Below are positions 8,042-15,733 of a stretch of 37,077 nucleotides of DNA, in pieces (the stretch's first letter is position 1; each line of letters begins with the position of its first letter). This DNA comes from JAJRVH01 sp964505995 (GTDB lineage: Bacteria; Pseudomonadota; Zetaproteobacteria; Mariprofundales; Mariprofundaceae): assembly GCA_964505995.1 (NCBI GenBank), contig CAZDLB010000003.1:1-37077 (forward strand). Direction: 5' to 3'. Under the pieces are notes generated by a model. The model worked only from the letters and a program-made list of their open reading frames with translations, was not told the origin of the DNA and ran no database searches. Both the position numbers and the translations under genes were made by a program.

Positions 8042-9166
8042 TTATGCTTCGCCGCGATAGCGTTGTAAAAACTGATCACGGAATTCGGGCCATCGGCCCT
8101 GCTCCAGCGCAAGGCGGGCCCGTTGCATGAGCCCGCAATAGTAGTGAAGATTGTGCAAGGTATTCAACCTCGAACTTAGAATCTCCTTCGCCATGTACAG
8201 ATGGCGCAGATAGGCGCGCGAGAAATGGCGGCAGGTATAGCATGTGCACCCGTCCATGATCGGGCGCGGATCCTCGGCATGGCTCTGGTTCTTGATGTTC
8301 AGCCTGCCGTCGTCGGTGAACAGCGTGCCGTTTCTCGCATTGCGTGTCGGCATGACGCAGTCGAACATGTCGATACCGCGATCGATGCCCTCGATCAGAT
8401 CATCGGGCGTGCCGACCCCCATCACATAGTGCGGCTTGTCCTCAGGCAGGTGCGGCGCCAGCGCATCGAGCATGGCCAGCATCTCTTCCTTGGGCTCGCC
8501 GACCGACAGGCCGCCGATGGCGATGCCTTCGAAACCGATGGCCAGAATCGCCTCCAGGCTCTCCAGTCGCAGATCGGGATACATCCCGCCCTGCACGATG
8601 CCGAACAGCGCCTGGCGATCGTTGACCGGCAGATGTTCGCGGCATTCGGCCGCCCAGCGCATCGACAGCCGCATCGAATCGCTGGCCTGGTCCTTCGTGG
8701 CCGGGTAGGGCGTGCATTCGTCGAAGGCCATGACGATGTCGGAGCCCAGCTGCCGCTGGATTCGCATGCTTTCCTTCGGGCCCAGGAAGACCTCGGCGCC
8801 GTCGATGTGCGAGCGAAAGCGCACGCCGTGTTCCTCGATCCTGCGCAGATCGCCCAGCGACCAGACCTGAAAGCCGCCGGAATCGGTCAGGATCGGCCGC
8901 TCCCAGGCCATGAAGCGGTGCAGGCCACCCATGCGCTCGATCAGGTCTGCACCGGGCCTGAGCATCAGATGATAGGTGTTGCCGAGGATGATCTGGGCGC
9001 CGATGTCATCGGTCAGGTCCGCGGGGGTCATCGCCTTGACCGTGGCCTGCGTGCCGACCGGCATGAACACCGGGGTTTCGACCACCCCGTGCGGCAGCGT
9101 CAGGCGGCCCCGCCGGGCAAAACCGGAAGGGTCGCGATGCAGGACTTCAAAGCGGGCGGCGGACAT
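8042..9166 (-). CDS. tgt: tRNA-guanine transglycosylase
   Basis: Exchanges guanine-34 for preQ1 in tRNAs Asp, Asn, His and Tyr, the key step of queuosine modification. The 374-residue product is full length. The nucleophile and general-base aspartates are in LTDSGGFQ (Asp95) and MFDCVMPTRNARNG (Asp269). The zinc site is Cys307, Cys309, Cys312 and His338 (CTCYTC and TLHNLHYY). It is the first gene of a six-gene minus-strand operon running through yajC, secD, secF, DUF498 and queD, so two queuosine enzymes bracket the Sec genes. No queA is present upstream, where it often sits; the A/T-rich lipoprotein gene occupies that side. Confidence 0.97.
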   Translation of the reverse strand: MSAARFEVLHRDPSGFARRGRLTLPHGVVETPVFMPVGTQATVKAMTPADLTDDIGAQIILGNTYHLMLRPGADLIERMGGLHRFMAWERPILTDSGGFQVWSLGDLRRIEEHGVRFRSHIDGAEVFLGPKESMRIQRQLGSDIVMAFDECTPYPATKDQASDSMRLSMRWAAECREHLPVNDRQALFGIVQGGMYPDLRLESLEAILAIGFEGIAIGGLSVGEPKEEMLAMLDALAPHLPEDKPHYVMGVGTPDDLIEGIDRGIDMFDCVMPTRNARNGTLFTDDGRLNIKNQSHAEDPRPIMDGCTCYTCRHFSRAYLRHLYMAKEILSSRLNTLHNLHYYCGLMQRARLALEQGRWPEFRDQFLQRYRGEA

Positions 9167-9237
9167 GGCGGCGCAGCCTGCCGGTGTCCTTCCCGGTCAG
9201 CAAGCCCGGGCGATTTGATCAAGGTGGCATCACATGT

Positions 9238-9264
9238 TTGAATCTGTATTGGGGAAGGTAAAAC
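9238..9264 (+). promoter_or_regulatory. Weak candidate promoter for the MalM-like lipoprotein gene
   Basis: TTGAAT (9238-9243) and TAAAAC (9259-9264) are separated by only 15 bp. The match is modest, but the region is clearly A/T-rich and precedes a GAGGAG sequence near 9279. Confidence 0.25.
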
Positions 9265-9295
9265 TAGGACATGAATTGAGGAGCCGTGTATTGCT

Positions 9296-10717
9296 ATGAT
9301 GGAGACAAGGGGGCAATCGTGGTGGACAGAGCGCATGATGCTGGCTTTTCGACGTGTCCTGTTGGCAAGCCATGTGGCTATCGACTCCGATAGTTGTCGG
9401 TTATGGGCTATTTCGCAACTGGGCAGATTGCGGAAGGAATTTTTCTTTCTTCTGGGTTTGGTTTTGCTTCTCGCTGGATGTGGTCCTACTACACAAGAAG
9501 CATTTGTGCGCAACCTGGAGTCACAGCCTGCAAAGCATTCGGAGTTGGCCACGTTGCCCTTTCAGCCCTTCCATATTGGCGACCATCAGGAATTTATCGC
9601 TGATGATCTCGAAATCGGGCAGTTTGCATGGGGTAAATCGCATTTCCTGGCTCTGCGACTACCTGAATCTACCGAGCCCTATTACGTAGTCGTCAAGAGC
9701 TTCATGGTCTCACCGTCCAAGAGTTTCAGATATGGCATGGTCCGGGGAGGTGATATCAAGGATCCATGGGTGTTTTTTCCTTATGTTGTTCTTCTGGACA
9801 AGGACATGAACATCATTCAGCGGAGTAGAATCAATGATTTCCAAGTCAATTCCAATATGCGCTACTTACCGCTTCAGGGTTTTACAGGCCGTTCATGGCT
9901 GCAGGGAGCTTTCCGTATCAACCCATTGGCAAGAGCGAAGCCTCATTACTTGGTTATCTCGACGAGACCCGGAGCGGTGGGAAAGATCGGCGTGATTCCT
10001 ACGCGCTTTTGGCCATTTGACGCATTTGCTGTTTGGCCAACTGGGGTTCCCTCCCTTGAGCCTCGTGAGTCATCTTCGGAAGTTCAGGGGGTGGCCCTGC
10101 ACTATGGCAATATCGGTGAGCTACAGATCCAAGCCATGTATCCCAGTGACTTGTTGCGCACGGCCTTGGGCAAGAAAACGGCGCGGTACAAAAAGCTCCC
10201 AGAAGCCGTTCCCGGCAAGCTTTACCAGGTAAAAGGGCTTCGTGTAAGGGCACCTGACGCATCGGGTTATCTGGTTGAAGACCGCTCATCTCATCACGAT
10301 GCCAACCTGATGTTTCTGAAAGATCTTCCATCCGGCCGCGGGAATGTGACCATGTTTGCTCAGCTTTACCAACCCGGTCAGATGTTTGTCGACAACCTCC
10401 AGTTGCTGGCCGAGTTTGCCATCCCGGAGCTTCAGGCTCTGTTTGCCGAGCTGAATTATAAGGTTGTGGATGTTCCTCTGCTGGATACCACTTGTAGACG
10501 GATTAATTTTACCGGCAAGGGGCGGGCCGTGTTCCTGGCCCCAGTGCGTGGCTACGATATTCATTGTCTTGTTTCCGGACCTGGCGGACAGATCAGGGCA
10601 GTGCGTATCGGAGGCAATTATACGGTCAATCCCGAATACTCCTTGCCAGATCGACTTCCTGAAGATATGAAGGGTTTTGTCAATGGTGTTTCTTTCGATG
10701 TTTCTTCGATGCGATAG
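9296..10717 (+). CDS. Putative MalM-like outer-membrane lipoprotein
   Basis: Longest reading is 473 residues. A lipoprotein signal, RKEFFFLLGLVLLLAGC, has its lipobox cysteine at residue 62 of that reading, which is far too deep. A TTG at 9428 would give an ideal 18-residue signal peptide, so the first 44 codons may not be translated. Residues about 140-240 (VVVKSFM, VFFPYVVLLDKDMNI, a middle stretch, HYLVISTRPGAVGKIGVI) resemble the beta-sandwich of MalM, the maltose-operon periplasmic protein; this is my reading and not a certain match. The remaining 230 residues are unrecognised. Codon use is more A/T-rich than in any neighbour, and no transport operon is adjacent. It may be an acquired gene. 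Confidence 0.7.
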   Translation: MMETRGQSWWTERMMLAFRRVLLASHVAIDSDSCRLWAISQLGRLRKEFFFLLGLVLLLAGCGPTTQEAFVRNLESQPAKHSELATLPFQPFHIGDHQEFIADDLEIGQFAWGKSHFLALRLPESTEPYYVVVKSFMVSPSKSFRYGMVRGGDIKDPWVFFPYVVLLDKDMNIIQRSRINDFQVNSNMRYLPLQGFTGRSWLQGAFRINPLARAKPHYLVISTRPGAVGKIGVIPTRFWPFDAFAVWPTGVPSLEPRESSSEVQGVALHYGNIGELQIQAMYPSDLLRTALGKKTARYKKLPEAVPGKLYQVKGLRVRAPDASGYLVEDRSSHHDANLMFLKDLPSGRGNVTMFAQLYQPGQMFVDNLQLLAEFAIPELQALFAELNYKVVDVPLLDTTCRRINFTGKGRAVFLAPVRGYDIHCLVSGPGGQIRAVRIGGNYTVNPEYSLPDRLPEDMKGFVNGVSFDVSSMR

Positions 10718-10818
10718 CATCCATGTAAGCCATAAATGCATCTATTGATAGAGCTACCAAAATTTGCCGCACGCGCCAGTAAATTAGCCTCAAAAGCCTA
10801 TGCATTCAGTTGCTGAAT

Positions 10819-10833
10819 TTGCTGGACCAGCAA
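10819..10833. promoter_or_regulatory. 15-bp dyad upstream of the symporter gene
   Basis: TTGCTGG-A-CCAGCAA is a perfect 7-bp inverted repeat around one base, about 100 bp upstream of the symporter ATG. A further TTGCTG lies nine bases before it. It could be an operator; the 216-bp intergenic stretch (10718-10933) holds no gene that I can see. Confidence 0.3.
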
Positions 10834-10933
10834 TGTGACTCAAGGGCTTTCGGTTGCAGATATTGATTCGTCCGGCAGCATGCCAGCCTGAATTGAAAGG
10901 GAAGTCCGGAACGGGAAAAATCGGGAGGATGAT

Positions 10934-12466
10934 ATGGCATCGCTGAAGCTATGGGTGTTGGTCGTGCTTGGCGTGGGGCTGGTCGCGCTTGGTTTTTCCG
11001 GCGAGGCCGTAGCTCAGGAATCGGCCGGTGTGGATGCGTTCTTCGGCCAGCTCAACGGTCTGCTGGCCTCGGTGCTGTTCTACGACGTCATGCCCGGCGA
11101 GGCCCGGATGCCGTTCATCGTCGGCTGGCTGGTCATCGGCGCCGTCTATCTGACCTTCCGTTTCGGCTTTATCAATCTGCGCATGATGGGGCATGCCTTC
11201 GATATCATCCGCGGCCGCTACCAGTCGCCCGAGGACAAGGGCGAGGTCTCGCCGTTTCAGGCGCTGTCGGCCGCACTCTCGGCCACCGTGGGCCTGGGCA
11301 ACATCGCCGGCGTGGCCATCGCCGTTTCCGTCGGCGGGCCGGGCGCGACCTTCTGGATGATCGTGGCCGGCTTCTTCGGCATGACCTCGAAGTTCACCGA
11401 GGTGACGCTGGCACAGACCTATCGTGAATTCCGGCCGGACGGCCATGTGCTCGGCGGCGCCATGGAATACCTGTCCAAGGGGTTCGCCGAATACGGCATG
11501 GCCGGGCTTGGCAAGGCGCTGGCGCTGCTGTTCGCGATCTGCTGCATCGGCGCGTCGATGGGTGGCGGCAATGCCTTCCAGGTCTCCCAGGCCATGGGCG
11601 CGGTGCAGAACGTGCTGCCGTTCTTCTCCGACTATCCGTGGGTGTTCGGCGTGTTCATGGGCGGTGCCGTGGCGCTGGTGATCATCGGCGGTATCCGCTC
11701 GATCGCGCATGCGGCCGAGGCCATTGTGCCGACGATGGTGTTCATCTACCTCTCGGCCTGCCTGTACATCATCCTGTCCAACATCACGGTCGTGCCGGCG
11801 GCTCTGGCCAGCATCGTCACCGAGGCCTTTCATCCGACGTCGGTGGCCGGCGGCCTGCTTGGCGTGCTCGTCGTCGGCTTCCAGCGCGCCGCGTTCTCCA
11901 GCGAGGCCGGGATCGGCTCGGCGGCCATCGCGCATTCGGCCGCCAGCGTCAAATATCCGATCCGCCAGGGCTTCGTGGCCCTGTATGAGCCGTTCATCGA
12001 CACCGTCGTCATCTGCACGATGACGGCGCTGGTCATCATCATCACCGGGGTGTGGAATGCGCCGGAGCACCACCATCTGGTCGAGGCGAGCAAGGGCGCG
12101 GCGCTGACGGCCGTGGCCTTCGGCTCGGTGCTGGACTGGTTCCCGGTCGTGCTGTCGATCTCGGTCGTGCTGTTCGCCTATTCGACGATGATCTCGTGGT
12201 CCTACTATGGCGAGCGCTGCTGGACCTATGTCTTTGGCGAACGCTTCTCGATGGTCTACCGCATCCTGTTCGTCATGGTCGTCGTGCTGGCCAGCCTGGT
12301 GAGCGCCGGTAATATTCTCGATTTCTCGGATCTGCTGCTGCTGTCCATGGCCTTTCCGAACTTCCTGGCGCTCTATCTGCTGCAGGGCAAGGTGGCCGAG
12401 GCGCTGAAGGACTATCTGGCCAGGCTGAAAAGCGGCGAGCTGGATCGCGAGGTCGGCCGCGGCTGA
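10934..12466 (+). CDS. AGCS-family sodium:alanine/glycine symporter
   Basis: Inner-membrane Na+-coupled amino-acid importer of the AGCS (AlsT/DagA) family. The 510-residue protein starts with a hydrophobic signal-like segment (residues 5-28, ending AVAQE), followed by about ten helices. Family motifs are SALSATVGLGNIAGVAIAVSVGGPGATFWM (about 115-144), the Lys-Phe-Thr-Glu segment SKFTEVTLAQ, FSSEAGIGSAAIAHSAA, and the C-terminal SYYGERCWTYVFGE. The substrate cannot be decided from sequence between alanine, glycine and possibly glutamine. An excellent GGGAGGATGAT lies before the ATG at 10934. The gene follows an A/T-rich intergenic region with a dyad and begins a plus-strand run into yfhL and gmk. 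Confidence 0.93.
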   Translation: MASLKLWVLVVLGVGLVALGFSGEAVAQESAGVDAFFGQLNGLLASVLFYDVMPGEARMPFIVGWLVIGAVYLTFRFGFINLRMMGHAFDIIRGRYQSPEDKGEVSPFQALSAALSATVGLGNIAGVAIAVSVGGPGATFWMIVAGFFGMTSKFTEVTLAQTYREFRPDGHVLGGAMEYLSKGFAEYGMAGLGKALALLFAICCIGASMGGGNAFQVSQAMGAVQNVLPFFSDYPWVFGVFMGGAVALVIIGGIRSIAHAAEAIVPTMVFIYLSACLYIILSNITVVPAALASIVTEAFHPTSVAGGLLGVLVVGFQRAAFSSEAGIGSAAIAHSAASVKYPIRQGFVALYEPFIDTVVICTMTALVIIITGVWNAPEHHHLVEASKGAALTAVAFGSVLDWFPVVLSISVVLFAYSTMISWSYYGERCWTYVFGERFSMVYRILFVMVVVLASLVSAGNILDFSDLLLLSMAFPNFLALYLLQGKVAEALKDYLARLKSGELDREVGRG

Positions 12467-12495
12467 GCCTTGGCAAATACCGACGGGAACGAAAC

Positions 12496-12750
12496 ATGGC
12501 ACTGATGATTACCGAGGACTGCATCAACTGCGCGGTCTGCGAACCCGAATGCCCGAATGGCGCGATCTACGAGGGAGAGGAGATCTTCGAGATCGACCCG
12601 GATCGCTGCACCGAGTGTGTCGGCCATTTCGATGAGCCGCAGTGCCAGATGGTCTGTCCGGTGGACTGCATCCCGGTCAATCCCGAGCGCGTCGAAACGC
12701 GTGAGGAGCTGATGCTCAAGTATCAACGGCTCACGGGCGCGGCGGCATGA
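12496..12750 (+). CDS. yfhL: YfhL-family 2[4Fe-4S] ferredoxin
   Basis: A small soluble electron carrier of 84 residues. The first cluster motif is Cys9-x2-Cys12-x2-Cys15-x3-Cys19. The second is the long-loop type, Cys38-x2-Cys41-x8-Cys50-x3-Cys54, which marks the YfhL/Alvin ferredoxin class; a further Cys58 follows. The basic and hydroxyl-rich tail (MLKYQRLTGAAA) is typical. The redox partner is unknown. Its stop overlaps the gmk start by ATGA, so the two are translationally coupled, and it starts 29 bp after the symporter gene. Confidence 0.95.
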   Translation: MALMITEDCINCAVCEPECPNGAIYEGEEIFEIDPDRCTECVGHFDEPQCQMVCPVDCIPVNPERVETREELMLKYQRLTGAAA

Positions 12751-13298
12751 GCGGCAGGCTGTTCATCGTTTCCGGCCCATCGGGCGCAGGCAAGTCCAGT
12801 CTGTGCGCGGCGCTGCTTGAGCGACATCCGGAGATCCGGCTGTCGGTTTCGTGCACGACGCGACCGCCGCGACCGGGCGAACAGGACGGGCGCGAGTATC
12901 ATTTCCTGAGCCGGGAGGAATTCATCGCGCAGCGTGAGTCCGGCGCCTTCCTCGAATCGGCCGAGGTGCATGGCAATCTCTACGGCACGCGCCAGGCCGA
13001 TGTCGAGGCGATGCTGGCCGAGGGCTTCGATGTGCTCTTGGAGATCGACTGGCAGGGAGCGGCGCAGGTGGCCGAACGCATGCCGCAGGCCGTTCGCATC
13101 TTCATTCTGCCGCCGTCGGTGGAGGAACTGCGGCGTCGGCTCAGCCGGCGGGGCCAGGATGATCCCGAGGTCGTCGAGCGGCGCGTGGCCGCGGCCGAGG
13201 CGGAGATGGCGCATGCCGGGGAGGCCCACCATCGCATCGTCAACGAGGATTTCGACGCCAGCCTGGCGGCGCTGGAGCGCATCGTCGCCGGGGCCTGA
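12747..13298 (+). CDS. gmk: Guanylate kinase
   Basis: Phosphorylates GMP to GDP in the cytoplasm. The 183-residue product has the P-loop GPSGAGKS (residues 10-17), the GMP-binding stretch SVSCTTRPPRPGEQDGREYHFLSREEF (about 33-59), and LLEIDWQGA (Walker B-like, about 96-104). It is somewhat shorter than E. coli Gmk (207), mainly at the C-terminus, but the core is complete. The start overlaps the yfhL stop by four bases. It ends 21 bp from the convergent GT2 gene. The usual gmk-rpoZ-spoT adjacency is interrupted here by three glycan genes before rpoZ. Confidence 0.96.
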   Translation: MSGRLFIVSGPSGAGKSSLCAALLERHPEIRLSVSCTTRPPRPGEQDGREYHFLSREEFIAQRESGAFLESAEVHGNLYGTRQADVEAMLAEGFDVLLEIDWQGAAQVAERMPQAVRIFILPPSVEELRRRLSRRGQDDPEVVERRVAAAEAEMAHAGEAHHRIVNEDFDASLAALERIVAGA

Positions 13299-13319
13299 GG
13301 GCCGATTCAGTCAGGCGGT

Positions 13320-14039
13320 TCAGTCCTTCCGGTGCAGTCGCCGGATGCGGATCAGATCGAGGAACATCGAGGCCGGGTCGAGCAGCATGCGCACGCGCGA
13401 GTTCGGCTCGTTGATCCATTCCACCGGGATCTCGGCAATGCCGTAGCCGAGCTTCCCGGCCAGATAGAGAATCTCGACATCGAAGCTGAAGCCGTCGATC
13501 CGTTGCGCAGCGAAGATGGCTTGCGCGGCCTCGGCGCGGAAAACCTTGAAGCCGCACTGCGTATCGCGCAGGTCCAGGCCGGTGGTCAGCCGCATCAGCG
13601 CGTTGAAGCTCTTGCCCATGTTCTCCCTGAGCCAGGACTGGCGCTGGGTAATGTCGGATTCGGGGTGCTGCCGCGAGGCGATGACGACCGCGACCTCCGG
13701 TCGGGACTCGAACACGTCGAGCGCCTTGGCCACCTCGCGGATATGGGTCGAATGATCGGCGTCCATGAACAGGCGGATGTCGCCGCTGGCCTCGAGCATG
13801 CCGCGCCGGACGGCCGCACCCTTGCCCCGGTTTTCCGGCTGCTCAAGAAGCCTGAGTTCCGGCATCGCGGGCATCAGCTTCCGGACCGCATCGCAGGTGC
13901 GATCCTGGCTGCCGTCATCCACGACCAGGATCTCGAATCCGCCGGCAAGATGCTCCCGCAGCCAGGCGTGGCATTGTTTCAGCGTCGCCGGCAGACGCGC
14001 CTCCTCGTTGTAGGCGGGGATGATGACCGAGAGCCTCAT
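13320..14039 (-). CDS. GT2 glycosyltransferase, polyprenyl-phosphate sugar synthase type
   Basis: A 239-residue family 2 glycosyltransferase resembling dolichyl-phosphate glucosyl/mannosyltransferases, which load a sugar onto a lipid-phosphate carrier at the cytoplasmic face. It opens with RLSVIIPAYNEEARLPATL. The nucleotide-binding VVDDGSQD (about 39-46), ENRGKGAAVRRGM (69-81) and the DXD-like MDADHST (92-98) follow; RDTQCGFKVFRAEAA and EIPVEWINEPNSRV are typical of this clade. No C-terminal membrane helices are present. The frame extends upstream, but the ATG at 14039 fits the family and overlaps the stop of the GT-C gene by ATGA. Lipid carrier and sugar are unknown. Confidence 0.9.
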   Translation of the reverse strand: MRLSVIIPAYNEEARLPATLKQCHAWLREHLAGGFEILVVDDGSQDRTCDAVRKLMPAMPELRLLEQPENRGKGAAVRRGMLEASGDIRLFMDADHSTHIREVAKALDVFESRPEVAVVIASRQHPESDITQRQSWLRENMGKSFNALMRLTTGLDLRDTQCGFKVFRAEAAQAIFAAQRIDGFSFDVEILYLAGKLGYGIAEIPVEWINEPNSRVRMLLDPASMFLDLIRIRRLHRKD

Positions 14040-15655
14040 CGCGCATCCCCCGGATGGAGATAGAGCAGGTAGCCGCCACGGCGCACGGCCGGTCCGGTCT
14101 GGCGCAGCCATTGCGGCAGTTTTGCTTCGGATTCCTCCCGAAGAAACAGTGCAAACGGGGATGCACGCAGATCCTCGAGCTCCTGAATGCTGACGAGAAG
14201 GCGGAAGTTGCGGCCGGATTCAAAGGAGATGGATGGGGCATTCAGCGCCAGGCTCAGGACGGCTGTCTTTGCCGGCAGCGACGCGATGCGCGAGGCAATC
14301 TCGGACTGCGGTCCCTGGGCCAGGCGTCCGGCAAAACTGCCCAGCGGAACCAGCAGGGCGGCCTGCAGCAAAAAGCCGATGACGATGAACTGCGCGGCCA
14401 GCGCCCGGCGCGAACGAAGCAGCCAGAACAGGCCCGCCGTCAGCAGCAATCCCCCGGCCGGGATCGCAAGTCCGGGGCGGATGTCCTGGCTCAGAACCGC
14501 GACGGCTCTGGGATGGCTCACCATCGCGGCCAGCGGATCGTAGAGCAGGGGAAACAGCAGCAGAAACAGCGCCACCGGCAGCAGAAGCAGAAAGCCCGCG
14601 ATACGAATTCGCATTGCGGCTAAAGGTGCTGCGCGCCAGAGGCTGGCCGTCAGCGCCAGCGCCACGGCCGGGTAGATGCTGGAGATGTAGTGCGGCAGTT
14701 TCGTCTGGGCCAGCGTGAACAGCAGCATGACCGTCAGGGTCCAGATCCAGCACAGGCGGCCCAGCCGGATCAGGGGATCATCCGGGGCTGTCCGACCCAG
14801 TCCGCGAAAGGCGCGCGGCACCAGCGGCAGCCAGGGGAGAACCGAGACGGCGAACACGACAAGGTAATAGTGCCAGCCGCCGCCATGGCCCTGCATCGGC
14901 TGCAGCGCGCGGCCGATATTGTGAACCATGATGAATTCATAGAGGAAATCGAGGCCGTGCCGGATACCGATCATCAGATACCACGGGGTGGCTGTGAGCA
15001 GCAGCACGCCCAGGCAGGGCCACCAGGGGACGGCCTTCAGCATCGCCTTCAGGCTGCGATGCAGCAGCTGGTCGATCAGGATCACGAGCACCGGGATCAC
15101 GAGCCCGACCGGCCCCTTGATGCTGACACCAAGCCCCATCATCGCCGCGGTCGTCAGCGCATGCCGGCGCCCGCCCTCACGCAGCCAGTGGAAATAGGAG
15201 AACAGGGCGCCGGCGATGAAGAAGTTGAGAACCGGGTCCAGGATCGCCGCATGCGCCAGCAGGCCAGTTTCCAGCATCGACAGATAGATCAGGCTTGCGC
15301 CGAAGCCGAAGCTCTGCCCCCGGATACGGCAGCCGAAGCGGTAGATCAGCAGGGCCGTGAGCAGGATGAAGATGGCCGAAGGCAATCGCGCCGCAAAGGC
15401 CGACGGCCCGAACAGCGCGAAGGAGATGTCCATCAGGTAATAGACGAAGGGCGGCTTCTCGAAGAACTGCATGCCATTGGCCGTGGGCACGATCCATTCG
15501 CCCTGGCGCATCATGTCCAGCGCGGTCTGGGCATAGACCGTTTCATCGTAGTCGAACAGCGGTGCCAGCCCCAGGGTGCCGAGCGTGAAGATGCCCCAGG
15601 CGAAAAGCACCAGCGCGATCGGCCAGTGCGGGGTCAGACGGGCGATCTGGATCAT
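14036..15655 (-). CDS. ArnT/PMT-like GT-C (GT39/GT83) glycosyltransferase
   Basis: A polytopic membrane glycosyltransferase (539 residues) using a polyprenyl-phosphate sugar donor on the periplasmic side. The catalytic first loop is visible as LFDYDETVYAQ (Asp37-Glu38), followed by FFEKPPFVYYL (about 64-74), both typical of ArnT/PMT_2 proteins. About ten to twelve hydrophobic helices follow, then a periplasmic C-terminal domain of about 130 residues. The ATG at 15655 is preferred; a TTG at 15673 is possible, and neither has a clear Shine-Dalgarno. It overlaps the GT2 gene by four bases, so donor synthesis and transfer are encoded together. The acceptor could be lipid A, another glycan or a protein. 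Confidence 0.9.
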   Translation of the reverse strand: MIQIARLTPHWPIALVLFAWGIFTLGTLGLAPLFDYDETVYAQTALDMMRQGEWIVPTANGMQFFEKPPFVYYLMDISFALFGPSAFAARLPSAIFILLTALLIYRFGCRIRGQSFGFGASLIYLSMLETGLLAHAAILDPVLNFFIAGALFSYFHWLREGGRRHALTTAAMMGLGVSIKGPVGLVIPVLVILIDQLLHRSLKAMLKAVPWWPCLGVLLLTATPWYLMIGIRHGLDFLYEFIMVHNIGRALQPMQGHGGGWHYYLVVFAVSVLPWLPLVPRAFRGLGRTAPDDPLIRLGRLCWIWTLTVMLLFTLAQTKLPHYISSIYPAVALALTASLWRAAPLAAMRIRIAGFLLLLPVALFLLLFPLLYDPLAAMVSHPRAVAVLSQDIRPGLAIPAGGLLLTAGLFWLLRSRRALAAQFIVIGFLLQAALLVPLGSFAGRLAQGPQSEIASRIASLPAKTAVLSLALNAPSISFESGRNFRLLVSIQELEDLRASPFALFLREESEAKLPQWLRQTGPAVRRGGYLLYLHPGDAR

Positions 15656-15721
15656 GGCCGCGACGCTAATCAAATCGACGGCGATTGCCTATCCGAGGTT
15701 CAGGCGCGTGCGGGCCTGTGA

Positions 15722-15727
15722 TAGCGT
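15722..15727 (+). promoter_or_regulatory. Putative -10 element of the flippase-like gene (leaderless)
   Basis: TAGCGT ends six bases before the ATG at 15734. A TTCAGG lies 17 bp upstream as a weak -35. No Shine-Dalgarno is present, the same arrangement as at murI and the DUF1820 gene. Confidence 0.35.
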
Positions 15728-15733
15728 GCTGCG

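Noticed and set aside
10949..12502. Long minus-strand open frame opposite the symporter gene
   Set aside because: Antisense shadow; the plus strand encodes all AGCS motifs and has a strong Shine-Dalgarno.
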